A stretch of DNA of 64,000 bases, from the NCBI GenBank assembly GCA_900547125.1, contig URFU01000001.1, positions 1 through 64,000 of the forward strand. The letters are read 5' to 3'. Shown piece after piece: positions 8,736 through 17,140 of the stretch. The number at the start of each line of letters is the position of its first letter. Within the stretch, counting starts at the first letter, position 1. The stretch comes from an uncultured Collinsella sp. Lineage in GTDB: Bacteria; Actinomycetota; Coriobacteriia; Coriobacteriales; Coriobacteriaceae. Below the pieces are notes generated by a model, which saw nothing but the letters and a program-made list of their open reading frames with translations, was not told the origin of the DNA and ran no database searches. The translations under genes and the position numbers were made by a program.

Positions 8736-9767
8736 CTATGCGCGCGGTATCGCCGTGCTATGTCGAACGATGAGCTGGCCGGGAATACGGATGGCAACGG
8801 TTTTGCCCGGCGTACCCGCCTCGGGAACCGCATGCTCAAACACCTCGCGTCCGCGCTGATGTAAATCGAATCGCACGGTCGAGAGCTCGTTGTGTGCCAC
8901 AAAATCATCGAGCGAATCGTCGACGCCCACCACGCTCACGTCCTCGGGCACACGCAGGCCGCTATCGCGCAGCGCCGCAATTGCGCCGTTTGCCATCTGG
9001 TCGTTTGCCGCGTAAATCGCCGTCATGGTGCGGTCGTGCTCGGCCAGGTACCTGCCGGCCTCGTAGCCGCTGTTGGCAGACCAGTCACCCTCGAGCGGCT
9101 CTGCCGGCTCGATGTGCTTACGCTCGAGCGCATCTTGCCAACCGGCGCGACGGAACTGCTCGTCGACCGAAAAGGACGGGCCGCCAATATAGCGAATCTG
9201 CTCGTGCCCCAGCTCAAACAGGTGATCCATAAGCAATAGCGAGCAGCCGTAATGATCGGAGTCGACCGTGGTCACCCGCGGGTGCGCGTACATGGTAACG
9301 ATGACCGTGCCAATGCCCGGCAGTGGATCAAACGTCTCAAAATCGGGCGCCATGCGGCTCATGCCGATGATGATGCCGTCCACCGGCAATGCGGCCATAC
9401 GACGCGTGGCCTCGGCAAGCGAAAACTCCTCGGTCTTGGACATCTCGACCAGCGTAATGGCGCAATTATGCTCGCGAGCAGCGCTGGCGATGCCATCGAT
9501 CATTGAGAGGTTGCCAAACTTGGTGACATCGTTGACGCACAGGCCGACCGAATGGTAACGGCCGTCGCGCAGCGAGCGACCGGCATAACTCGGACGAAAG
9601 CCGAGCTCCTGCATAGCAGCCTGCACGCGCTGGCGCGTCTGTTCGTTAACGTTGGGCAAGCCGTTGGCGACGCGCGAAACCGTCTGCTGCGAAACGCCAG
9701 CAGCGCGGGCGACGTCGGCCATGGAGACCGGACGCGTACCTGTATCGTTGGACGGGCGCCTTGCCAC
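8736..9767 (-). CDS. LacI-family regulator, divergent from galKT
   Basis: 343 residues from a GTG start preceded by a near-perfect Shine-Dalgarno (GGAGGTGAT). The HTH is MADVARAAGVSQQTVSRVAN, with Gln-Gln at the two specificity positions of the recognition helix. Residues 60-340 form a periplasmic-binding-protein-like sensor ending in IRIPGQLIVRHSTA. It is one of four LacI paralogues in the window, each divergent from a sugar operon. Three ATGAGTACGTTAACAT-type sites in the 340-bp divergent region are its likely operators. Probable repressor of galK-galT; the inducer is unknown. Confidence 0.92.
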   Translation of the reverse strand: MARRPSNDTGTRPVSMADVARAAGVSQQTVSRVANGLPNVNEQTRQRVQAAMQELGFRPSYAGRSLRDGRYHSVGLCVNDVTKFGNLSMIDGIASAAREHNCAITLVEMSKTEEFSLAEATRRMAALPVDGIIIGMSRMAPDFETFDPLPGIGTVIVTMYAHPRVTTVDSDHYGCSLLLMDHLFELGHEQIRYIGGPSFSVDEQFRRAGWQDALERKHIEPAEPLEGDWSANSGYEAGRYLAEHDRTMTAIYAANDQMANGAIAALRDSGLRVPEDVSVVGVDDSLDDFVAHNELSTVRFDLHQRGREVFEHAVPEAGTPGKTVAIRIPGQLIVRHSTAIPRA

Positions 9768-9859
9768 AGGATCACCTCCACCCTTGCGAGATCTGAATAG
9801 CGTGAATGACGGCCCGGGCAGAAATACATCCCGCGCCGAGGCCCGCTATCGTCGGACGC

Positions 9860-10062
9860 ATGTTAACGTACTCTACTTTTTCTATCGGCGGTTCTTTTGC
9901 TCCATATGTCCATACAGCCACACCGTTCACGGCCGAAAATCTACCGATTACCAGATTCTCAAAAATAGATATGCGTTGTGCTATGAGTACGTTAACATAC
10001 CCATTAACGTGCGGCACCGCGACCGTCTGGTTTGTGGTGCTCAAAATTGTTAACGTACTCAT
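9860..10062. promoter_or_regulatory. three LacI operators of the galK divergent region
   Basis: ATGTTAACGTACTCTA (9860-9875), ATGAGTACGTTAACAT (9983-9998) and TTGTTAACGTACTCAT (10047-10062) are versions, in both orientations, of one 16-bp pseudo-palindrome centred on ACGT. Spacings of 123 and 64 bp would allow looping. Confidence 0.6.
9922..9953 (+). promoter_or_regulatory. 21-bp-spaced direct repeat (LytTR-like site)
   Basis: ACCGTTCACGG at 9922 and ACCGATTACCA at 9943. Start-to-start distance is 21 bp, shared with several other sugar promoters in the window. Confidence 0.5.
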
Positions 10063-10106
10063 TAACGACACGGATCAGTCTCTCCGGTGTCAAGGAAAGG
10101 ACCCCC

Positions 10107-11312
10107 ATGACCGCCCCCGACAAAAAGACACTCGCCACGCTCACCAAGCTGTTTGAGGAGGAGTTTGGCCCCATCGGCGATCGCCAGGTGCTCTATGTGC
10201 ACGCGCCCGGCCGTTCCGAGATCAGCGGCAACCACACCGACCACGAGGGTGGCCACGTTATCGCCGGCTCGCTCGATGTCGCCGTCGATGGCATCGCCGT
10301 GGCAACCGACTCCAACAAGATTCGCATCGCCGACGAGGGCTATCCTACGTTTGAGATCACGCTCGACACGCTGGATGTTCAGGAGTCCGAGAAGGGCACG
10401 TCCGCAAGCCTCGTCCGCGGCATGGCGCACGAGATTGCAGCCCTTGGCGTTGAGTCCCACGGCTTCGACTTCGCCTTCACCTGCTCCGTCCCCTCGGGTG
10501 GCGGCCTTTCCAGCTCTGCCGCCGTCGAGGCCGCGTACGGTCGTGCCATGGAGACGCTCTGGGGCGCGCCCGCCATTGAGCCCGTCACGCTCGCTCAGAT
10601 GAGCCAGCGCACCGAGAACAACTACTTCGGCAAGCCCTGCGGTCTGATGGACCAGGCCGCTGTGTGCCTGGGCGGCCTTGCCTACATGGACTTTGAGGAC
10701 CAGGCTCAGCCTAAAACCCAGAAGCTCGAGCTCAACTTTGAGGATCACGGCTATGCGCTCGTGCTCGTTAAGGTCGGCGCCGACCACGTGGCCGCCACCG
10801 ACGATTACGCCGCCGTTCCGCGCGAGATGCAGGACGTCGCCGCCGAGTTTGGCAAGGCACGTCTGTGCGAAGTCAACGTTGCCGACTTTGATGCCAAGCT
10901 GCCCGAGCTGCGCGCCAAGCTGGGCGACCGCGCCTGCCTGCGCGCCGTTCACTACTGGTACGAGAACGGCCTGGTCGACAAGCGCTGGGCAGCCCTGAAC
11001 GCCGGCGACATTGACCAGTTCCTGGTCCTGACGCGCGAGTCCGGCGCCAGCTCTGCCATGTACCTGCAGAATGTCGTTGCCAAGCTGGGCTCCGAGCAGC
11101 CTTCCATGTATGCCCTGGCACTGGCCGAGCACGTGCTCGACGGCCGCGGCGCCGTTCGTATTCACGGTGGCGGCTTTGGTGGCACCATCCAGGCCTTCGT
11201 GCCGCTCGACCTGGTCGACACCTTCATTGCCAAGATGAACGGCTGGCTGGGCGAGGGCTCTGCCCGCCACTACGCAATTTCTGACAAGGGGGCTTACGCG
11301 GCATGGCTGTAA
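10107..11312 (+). CDS. galK: galactokinase
   Basis: 401 residues from the ATG at 10107, preceded by AAGGAAAGGA. It phosphorylates galactose with ATP to galactose-1-phosphate in the Leloir pathway. GHMP-kinase motifs are clear: the sugar-binding signature GRSEISGNHTDHEGG, the ATP loop VPSGGGLSSSAAVEAA, and HGGGFGGTIQAFV near the end. It overlaps galT by 10 bp, indicating translational coupling, and is divergent from a LacI regulator with operators in between. A frame upstream of 10107 is open but crosses the operators and has no ribosome site. Confidence 0.96.
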   Translation: MTAPDKKTLATLTKLFEEEFGPIGDRQVLYVHAPGRSEISGNHTDHEGGHVIAGSLDVAVDGIAVATDSNKIRIADEGYPTFEITLDTLDVQESEKGTSASLVRGMAHEIAALGVESHGFDFAFTCSVPSGGGLSSSAAVEAAYGRAMETLWGAPAIEPVTLAQMSQRTENNYFGKPCGLMDQAAVCLGGLAYMDFEDQAQPKTQKLELNFEDHGYALVLVKVGADHVAATDDYAAVPREMQDVAAEFGKARLCEVNVADFDAKLPELRAKLGDRACLRAVHYWYENGLVDKRWAALNAGDIDQFLVLTRESGASSAMYLQNVVAKLGSEQPSMYALALAEHVLDGRGAVRIHGGGFGGTIQAFVPLDLVDTFIAKMNGWLGEGSARHYAISDKGAYAAWL

Positions 11313-12931
11313 CGACTGATGTGCGCGAGGCCGCGCAGGGCCTGATTGAGTATGCCATCCACCGGTCTATGATCGGCCAGGACGATCGCATCTGGGCCTA
11401 CAACACCATTTTGGAGTGCATCGGCGCCACGGGCCCCGCGCTCGACATGGCCTGGGCGCTGCAGACCGAGAAGATTTCGCTTCTGCACCCTGACACACTC
11501 CCCTATTTTGACCTGGAGGGCACGCTTGCCGCGCTTTCCGAGGCCGCCGTTGTCAACGGTGCCGCCGAGGACACGGCATCGGGCCGCGACCGCATCGCCA
11601 TGCGCATCATGGGCGTGCTGATGCCGAGGCCTTCGGTTGTAAACGAGGAATTCAACGGCCGCATGGGCGTCAACGAGCCCCGCGCCGCGACCGACTGGTT
11701 CTACGGCCTGTGCTGTGACGCCGGTTACGTGCGCCGCGCCGCCATCGCGCGCAACATCAAATGGAGCACTTCCACCAACTGGGGTGACCTGGAGATCACC
11801 ATCAACCTGTCAAAGCCCGAAAAGGACCCGCGCGATATTGCCGCGGCCGGTGCCGCCAAAAACACAGGCGAGAAGTATCCCGCCTGTCAGCTCTGCATCG
11901 AAAACGAGGGCTACCCCGGACGCTCCGCCGCAGCCGACGGCGGTGCTCACCCCGCCCGCCAGAATCTGCGCGTTATCCCCATCCAGCTCGATGGCGAGCG
12001 CTGGGGTTTCCAGTACAGCCCGTATGCGTATTTTAACGAACACTGCATTGCTATGAGCTCCGAGCATCGCCCGATGCACGTGGACCGCAAGGGCCTGACC
12101 TGCCTGCTCGACTTTGTCGACCTGTTCCCGCACTACTTTATTGGCTCCAACGCCGACCTGCCTATCGTGGGCGGCTCGATCTTGTCGCACGACCACTTCC
12201 AGGGCGGCGCGCACGAGTTCCCCATGATGCACGCCGCCGAGATCTCGCAGTTTAGCGTGCCCGGATTTGATCAGGTTAGCGGTACCGTGCTGCAGTGGCC
12301 GCTCTCGGTGCTGCGCCTGCGCTCGCATGACCGCGCTCAGCTGCTCAATGCCGCCGAGAAGATTATCCTCGCCTGGCGCGAGTGGACCGACGAGTCTGTG
12401 GGCGTTATCGCACACACGGCTGACGGCGTGGCCCACAACACCGTGACGCCCGTCATCCGCCGCGTCGACTCCCGCGGCAATGCCGGCGGCGAGATCTACG
12501 AGGCCTACCTGGCGCTTCGTTGCAACATCACAACCGACGAGCATCCGCTGGGCGTATTCCACCCGCATGCCGAGTACCACCATATTAAAAAGGAGAACAT
12601 CGGCCTGATTGAGGTTATGGGTCTGGCCATTTTGCCGCCGCGTCTGGTTCCCGAGCTTGGCGCTGTCCGCGAGCACTTGCTGGCGGTCAAGGCCGATGCC
12701 AGCTACGACCTTGCCGACGCGCTCGAGGGCGACGACCTTTGCCGCAGCCATGCCGCATGGGCCGAGGACGTCTTTGCCCGCCGTGCCGAGGAGCTTACGG
12801 CCGACAACGCCATCGATATCCTGCACGAAGAAGTCGGCGTGGTGTTTGGCCACGTGCTCGACAACGCCGGCGTCTTTAAGTGGGACGAAGCAGGACGCGC
12901 CGCCCAGCAGCGCTTTATCGACTCGCTGTAG
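11303..12931 (+). CDS. galT: UDP-glucose-hexose-1-phosphate uridylyltransferase, class II
   Basis: 542 residues. It exchanges UMP between UDP-glucose and galactose-1-phosphate. The length and the LPIVGGSILSHDHFQGG segment, with the active-site His region, identify the class II GalT of Firmicutes and Coriobacteria rather than the roughly 350-residue E. coli type. The ATG lies inside the end of galK. No galE is in the window, so UDP-galactose recycling must be encoded elsewhere. A strong terminator follows. Confidence 0.95.
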   Translation: MAVTTDVREAAQGLIEYAIHRSMIGQDDRIWAYNTILECIGATGPALDMAWALQTEKISLLHPDTLPYFDLEGTLAALSEAAVVNGAAEDTASGRDRIAMRIMGVLMPRPSVVNEEFNGRMGVNEPRAATDWFYGLCCDAGYVRRAAIARNIKWSTSTNWGDLEITINLSKPEKDPRDIAAAGAAKNTGEKYPACQLCIENEGYPGRSAAADGGAHPARQNLRVIPIQLDGERWGFQYSPYAYFNEHCIAMSSEHRPMHVDRKGLTCLLDFVDLFPHYFIGSNADLPIVGGSILSHDHFQGGAHEFPMMHAAEISQFSVPGFDQVSGTVLQWPLSVLRLRSHDRAQLLNAAEKIILAWREWTDESVGVIAHTADGVAHNTVTPVIRRVDSRGNAGGEIYEAYLALRCNITTDEHPLGVFHPHAEYHHIKKENIGLIEVMGLAILPPRLVPELGAVREHLLAVKADASYDLADALEGDDLCRSHAAWAEDVFARRAEELTADNAIDILHEEVGVVFGHVLDNAGVFKWDEAGRAAQQRFIDSL

Positions 12932-12979
12932 CACGCGAGCTCGAACGCACGCACTTAACAAATAGCGCCTACACGACCA

Positions 12980-13018
12980 CGGCGCCCGCCGGCAACATCG
13001 CCGACGGGCGCCGTTTTC
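12980..13018 (+). terminator. terminator of galKT
   Basis: CGGCGCCCG (12980-12988) pairs with CGGGCGCCG (13005-13013) through an inner GC stem, followed by TTTTCT. Confidence 0.8.
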
Positions 13019-13050
13019 TGATGCAAGGGTAACTAATTTGCACCAAAACA

Positions 13051-13088
13051 AGGAGTATCCCAAACTGCCGGCAGAAAAGGAACGTCCC
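13051..13088 (+). repeat. 38-bp direct repeat, left copy, flanking the ATPase gene
   Basis: AGGAGTATCCCAAACTGCCG begins a 38-bp stretch repeated with one mismatch at 14562-14599. Together the copies bracket the ATPase gene and its tandem upstream repeats. Confidence 0.75.
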
Positions 13089-13107
13089 CAGGTGCCGACC
13101 TAAACCC

Positions 13108-13195
13108 ACACATTATTCGATGGAAAAACGTGGATGCCTCCCACATTATTCGATGGAAAAACGTGGTTTACTCCCACATTTTTCGATGGAAAGAC
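13108..13195. repeat. three near-palindromic repeats at 33-bp period
   Basis: CCACATTATTCGATGG-type units begin near 13108, 13141 and 13174. The first two continue into AAAAACGTGG, making an imperfect palindrome; the third is truncated. Exactly 33 bp separates them, about three helical turns. They end 40 bp before the ATPase start and may be operators for it. Confidence 0.7.
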
Positions 13196-13235
13196 CAAAA
13201 CGATCTTATACTAACCATGATAGTTAGGAGGCAGT

Positions 13236-14537
13236 ATGCAGCGACAGCTAATGGACGAACTCATCGCTTGGAAATCTAGGGCAAACCGCAAGCCCCTCCT
13301 GCTTAAGGGGGCCCGCCAGACGGGAAAAACCTGGCTTCTCAACGAATTCGCAGGGCGGCAGTATCAAAACGTCATCCGTTTTGACTTTATGCTCGAACCG
13401 GGCGCACGCTCGCTGTTCGACGGAAGCCTTGACCCCAAACGCATCATCTCCCAGATAGAGCTCCTGCGCGGCCAGACCATAACGCCGACAGACACGCTCA
13501 TCATCTTCGACGAAATCCAAGAGGCACCGCGTGGCATCACCTCGCTCAAATACTTCAACGAGCTGGCGCCGGAATACCATATCGTGGCAGCCGGCTCCTA
13601 TATGGGGCTCGCGCTCCGACGCGAAAACGAGTCGTTCCCCGTCGGCAAGATCGACCAGCTCACCATGCGCCCCATGGGGTTTGTCGAGTTCGTTCGTGCC
13701 GTCGATGGCGATCCGCTCGCAGATGCCATCCTTGCCGCAGACATGGACCTGCTCGCAAACGTTTCCGAAAAGCTCGAGCGCCTGCTCAAGGAATACCTCG
13801 TTGTCGGTGGCATGCCAGAAGTTGTCTCCGCTTTCGCCGCCTCCCACGATTTCATCGAGGCCCGCAGGCTTCAGCAGCAAATCATCGAAGCTTATGAATC
13901 CGATTTTGGCAAGCATGCGCCAGCCCGCATCGTCGAGCGCATGAGGCTGGTTTGGAAATCCCTTCCCGGCCAGCTCGCAAAGGAAAACAAGAAGTTCGTC
14001 TACGGCGCGCTTCGTCCCGGGGCGCGCGCACGCGATTTTGAGGAAAGCCTCCAGTGGCTCATGGACTATGGAATCGTTCATAAGGTACCACGTGTTTCCG
14101 CCCTAAGAGCACCGCTCACAAGCTACGAGGATCTCTCGGGCTTCAAGCTGTTCTGCATCGACACCGGCATCCTCGGAGCACTCTCCGGCCTCACGCCAGC
14201 CATTGTTCTGAACGGGCCCGCTGTTTTTACGGAGTTCAAAGGCTCGCTGACCGAGCAATACGTCGCACAGGAGCTTTTGCTCCAAGGCAAAACTCCCGCG
14301 TATTGGTCATCCTCCTCCGGCAATGCAGAGACTGACTTTGCCATCGACCATGCGGGGACCGTGCTTCCGCTCGAAGTCAAGGCGGCAGAGAACCTCAAAG
14401 CAAAGAGCCTGAGGATTGCCTGCGAGAAGTTCAAGCTCGAGCGCTGCGTGAGAACATCGTTAGCGGCATATAGAGACGAGGGCACGCTCGTCAACATTCC
14501 GCTCTGGGAGATTGGGCAAATCGACAAGCTGGCGTAG
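13236..14537 (+). CDS. AAA-type ATPase with C-terminal DUF4143 domain
   Basis: 433 residues from an ATG with TAGGAGG upstream. Walker A is GARQTGKT (25-32) and Walker B is TLIIFDEIQE (D92, E93); residues 20-200 form the ATPase core. The C-terminal part has the DUF4143 restriction-nuclease-like segment AETDFAIDHAGTVLPLEVKA, which keeps the D...ExK pattern of the PD-(D/E)XK fold. Proteins of this family are frequent in gut anaerobes, often in variable numbers, and their function is not established. The single-gene cassette is bracketed by 38-bp direct repeats and preceded by three 33-bp-period repeats, which looks like an acquired or mobile unit. Confidence 0.9.
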   Translation: MQRQLMDELIAWKSRANRKPLLLKGARQTGKTWLLNEFAGRQYQNVIRFDFMLEPGARSLFDGSLDPKRIISQIELLRGQTITPTDTLIIFDEIQEAPRGITSLKYFNELAPEYHIVAAGSYMGLALRRENESFPVGKIDQLTMRPMGFVEFVRAVDGDPLADAILAADMDLLANVSEKLERLLKEYLVVGGMPEVVSAFAASHDFIEARRLQQQIIEAYESDFGKHAPARIVERMRLVWKSLPGQLAKENKKFVYGALRPGARARDFEESLQWLMDYGIVHKVPRVSALRAPLTSYEDLSGFKLFCIDTGILGALSGLTPAIVLNGPAVFTEFKGSLTEQYVAQELLLQGKTPAYWSSSSGNAETDFAIDHAGTVLPLEVKAAENLKAKSLRIACEKFKLERCVRTSLAAYRDEGTLVNIPLWEIGQIDKLA

Positions 14538-14561
14538 GCGCTGTGGAGGGGGTGCCCCGTA

Positions 14562-14599
14562 AGGAGTGTCCCAAACTGCCGGCAGAAAAGGAACGTCCC
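14562..14599 (+). repeat. 38-bp direct repeat, right copy
   Basis: Matches 13051-13088 with a single A/G difference. Its right half runs into structured repeat copy B. Confidence 0.75.
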
Positions 14600-14797
14600 T
14601 ATCTGCCGCATTCCCGAAGCAAGGCAACGCCGATGTTTTGGCAACGGCAGCGAGCGGGCCGCACTTTAGACAAGGTGACATGAAACGAAAGGGCGCTGAC
14701 CTTCTGGTCGCGCCCTTGAAGTTGAACGTCAGATTGTACAGGTGCGGCCCGCTCAGCGTCGGCCGGTTACGGCGTTTGGTAAAACCGCGTAACTCTA
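14581..14797 (-). repeat. structured intergenic repeat, copy B (inverted)
   Basis: The reverse complement aligns along its length with 42-246, including GGGCGCGACCAGAAGGTCAG and AGGGACGTTCCTTTTCT. The stem GCGGGCCGCAC...GTGCGGCCCGC is kept with a compensatory change relative to copy A. It abuts the end of lacC. Confidence 0.65.
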
Positions 14798-15730
14798 AAG
14801 CTCCGTTACTTCAACGCTGTTGTAGACCTCGTCCCAGCGATCCATGACCAGGTGGCCGGTCTTGGGATCCATGGCGTTGAGCTTGCCGCAGGTATTGGCG
14901 GTCTTGAGCACGGTGACGTCGTCGGCACCAGCAGCAATGGCATGCGCAAAGCCGGCGATGGTCGAGTCGCCGGAACCCGTCGCGTTCACAGCTTCAATCG
15001 CGGGAGTCTTGGCGCGGAACGCACGGCCCTCATGGAAGCCCACCGAACCGGCGGCGCCCATCGAGACGACAACCCAGGGAATACCGGCAAAGCGGCCATC
15101 GGCGGCAAGCGCCTCGCGCAGGGCATCGACATCATCGGTCGTAAAGGACGTACCCAGCAGGCCGTTAATCTCGGTCAGGTTGGGCTTTACGAGCTCAGGC
15201 TTAGCGTCAGACTCCAGCGCGGCCTCCAGCGATGCACCCGAGGTGTCAAGCAGCACCTTGGTGCCCGCCTCCTCGGCGATCTTGATGAGCTCGGCATAGT
15301 AGCCGGCATCGACGCCACGCGGCAGCGAGCCCGAAAGCGTCACAACGTCCGCCTTCGCTGCAAGCTCGGCAAACTTGGCCGTAAAGGCCTCGAGCTCGGC
15401 TGGGACGATCTGTGGGCCGCTCTCCAGCAGCTCGGTCTGATTACCCTCGTGCAGAATATTCAGGCAAATGCGCGTCTCACCGGCGATGGGCACAAAGTCA
15501 TTCTTGACGCCATCGGCATCCATGAGCTCGGCCATATAGGCACCCATGTGACCGCCAAGCAGGCCGGTCGCAAGCACATCGTCGCCCAACTGCAGCAGCA
15601 CACGACTCACGTTGAGACCCTTGCCACCAGCGGTCTTTTCGGGCGTTACGCGGTTAACATCGTCGATGACCAGCTTGTCGAGCTGATAGCGCGTATCAAT
15701 CGACGGGTTCATGGTAACGGTCAGAATCAT
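14795..15730 (-). CDS. lacC: tagatose-6-phosphate kinase (LacC type), copy 1
   Basis: 311 residues from the ATG at 15730 (AGGAG six bases upstream). PfkB-family kinase: MILTVTMNPSIDTRYQLD at the N terminus, KTAGGKGLNVSRVL, and the C-terminal anion-hole motif NATGSGDSTIAGFA with the catalytic Asp. It uses ATP to make tagatose-1,6-bisphosphate from tagatose-6-phosphate. LacC and 1-phosphofructokinase are close relatives; linkage to lacB and lacA decides for LacC. A second copy of equal length lies at 43491-44426. Confidence 0.9.
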   Translation of the reverse strand: MILTVTMNPSIDTRYQLDKLVIDDVNRVTPEKTAGGKGLNVSRVLLQLGDDVLATGLLGGHMGAYMAELMDADGVKNDFVPIAGETRICLNILHEGNQTELLESGPQIVPAELEAFTAKFAELAAKADVVTLSGSLPRGVDAGYYAELIKIAEEAGTKVLLDTSGASLEAALESDAKPELVKPNLTEINGLLGTSFTTDDVDALREALAADGRFAGIPWVVVSMGAAGSVGFHEGRAFRAKTPAIEAVNATGSGDSTIAGFAHAIAAGADDVTVLKTANTCGKLNAMDPKTGHLVMDRWDEVYNSVEVTEL

Positions 15731-15815
15731 ATTGAACTCCTGTTTAGAAAACCGGCCCGCGCCCCTCACAGAAACGCGAGCCGTCAACGGACTAGTTAAT
15801 TACGCCGGAACCCCA

Positions 15816-16340
15816 CTAGTCGTGGTATTCGCCGCGGTCCCACTTCTCCAGGAACTCGTCAAAGAAGTGCGGGTCAGCCTGAGCCTCGGCGTCGGCCTTA
15901 TTGCAGGCATCGATCTTGGCGATCAAGGCATCGTGCTCGGGAGTCTTGTCGTAGGGCTCCTCCAGGAAGGCAAGCATGATGTCGGCCATCAGGAACTCGC
16001 CGGTGATCTTGCCGCCAAAGCCCACGATGTTGGCGTTGAGCTCGCGACGGGCATACAGGGCAGAGGTCATGTCGCGAACCAGGGCGCAGCGGGCGCCGGG
16101 AACCTTGTTGACGGCGTTGGTGATGCCGATGCCGGTGCCGCACAGGGCCACGCCAAAGTCGGCCTTGCCGCTGGCAACGGCCTCGCCCACGGCCTTACCG
16201 TAGATGGGATAGTGCGTACGGGTGTGGCTGTAGGTGCCGCAGTCAAGCACCTTGTAGCCAGCCTGCTCCAGGCGGTCGGCCAGATAGATCTTCTCGTCCG
16301 TAACGATATGGTCGCAACCGATTGCGATGGTCTTCTTCAT
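15816..16340 (-). CDS. lacB: galactose-6-phosphate isomerase subunit LacB
   Basis: 174 residues of the RpiB/LacAB fold. [40 protein letters not shown] and the C-terminal [19 protein letters not shown] are diagnostic for LacB. With LacA it converts galactose-6-phosphate to tagatose-6-phosphate in the cytoplasm. The gene lies 63 bp after lacA and 85 bp before lacC on the same strand, forming lacABC. AAGGACG precedes the ATG. Confidence 0.95.
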   Translation of the reverse strand: MKKTIAIGCDHIVTDEKIYLADRLEQAGYKVLDCGTYSHTRTHYPIYGKAVGEAVASGKADFGVALCGTGIGITNAVNKVPGARCALVRDMTSALYARRELNANIVGFGGKITGEFLMADIMLAFLEEPYDKTPEHDALIAKIDACNKADAEAQADPHFFDEFLEKWDRGEYHD

Positions 16341-16403
16341 CAGAACGTCCTTTCGTCCGAATTCACAAGTTGAGATAGAAGTTCGAGTTCTCGGTGGCTC
16401 TCG

Positions 16404-16832
16404 TTAGGCCATCTTATTGAGCATGTCGACACGGATCTGGTGACGGCCGCCGGCGTACTGGGCGCGCAGGAACTCGCGGGCGATCTTCTTGGCGACCTCG
16501 GTGCCCACAACGCCCGGGCCCATGGTGACCATGCGCGAGCCGTTGTGCTCGCGGGTCATGTAAGCGGAACGCTCATCGGAAATGTTGGCGACGACCATGC
16601 CCTTGATCTTGACGGCGGCCATATAGGAGCCGACGCCGTACTTATCGAATGCGAAGCCCTGGGAATCCTTGTGCTCCAGCAGGTCCTTGGCAACGGCGGT
16701 CGCGGAATCGACAAAGTCCGCGGCAGGGGTCTCGGAATAGTCGACGACCTCGTGACCGTCGGCGATGAGCATCTCCTTGATGGACTCCTTCATCGACATA
16801 CCGTCGGCATCGGAAGCGATTACAACCCTCAT
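16404..16832 (-). CDS. lacA: galactose-6-phosphate isomerase subunit LacA
   Basis: 142 residues. MRVVIASDADGMSMKESIKE, DFVDSATAVAKD, SDERSAYMTREHNGSRMVTMG and the ending GGRHQIRVDMLNKM match LacA. It is the obligate partner of LacB and the first gene of the lacABC operon, with an AAGGAGG ribosome site. Its promoter region carries TGTTC-type sites and a 21-bp direct repeat, so both a LacR-like and a LytTR-like regulator are plausible. Confidence 0.93.
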   Translation of the reverse strand: MRVVIASDADGMSMKESIKEMLIADGHEVVDYSETPAADFVDSATAVAKDLLEHKDSQGFAFDKYGVGSYMAAVKIKGMVVANISDERSAYMTREHNGSRMVTMGPGVVGTEVAKKIAREFLRAQYAGGRHQIRVDMLNKMA

Positions 16833-16925
16833 GACATCCTCCTTGAGAGATACGCAGGTGCGCAGTTTCTGTTTGGAAGTGTTGAATCGCGTTCAGGTCC
16901 GGGCATCTGAATGTGCGGTTCTTCA

Positions 16926-17003
16926 CTGTTCATGTTTATTTGAACACATTCGAACAGAGACTGCAACAATAATTTGTTTGTCTTTGTTCTTTTTTGAACA
17001 AAT
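16926..17003. promoter_or_regulatory. TGTTC/GAACA inverted repeats upstream of lacA (LacR-like operators)
   Basis: TGTTCATGTTTATTTGAACA (16926-16945) and TTTGTTC-N6-GAACAAA (16983-17002) are symmetrical. The second resembles sites before the lacR-like gene (40344-40364) and before the PTS IIA gene (18836-18856). Confidence 0.55.
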
Positions 17004-17035
17004 ACCGTTCACAGATGATTGATGACCGTTTGGTC
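17004..17035 (+). promoter_or_regulatory. 21-bp-spaced direct repeat (LytTR-like site)
   Basis: ACCGTTCACAG at 17004 and ACCGTTTGGTC at 17025. It directly abuts the TGTTC operator of lacA. Confidence 0.5.
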
Positions 17036-17068
17036 TCAGGAAAAGCCCGGCTTACCACGTATTCAACA

Positions 17069-17106
17069 AACAAAAAGGCGGCCGAGAACGCATCTCGGCC
17101 GCCTTT
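17069..17106 (-). terminator. terminator of the membrane protein gene
   Basis: AAAGGCGGCCGAG pairs with CTCGGCCGCCTTT. On the minus strand it is followed by a T-run. Confidence 0.75.
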
Positions 17107-17140
17107 CAGCAGTATGCCCCGGTATATACAGCTGTTTTAG

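Noticed and set aside
13108..13195. Three 33-bp-period repeats as a mini CRISPR array.
   Set aside because: The gaps between repeats are only about 7 bp and no cas gene is present; tandem operators fit better.
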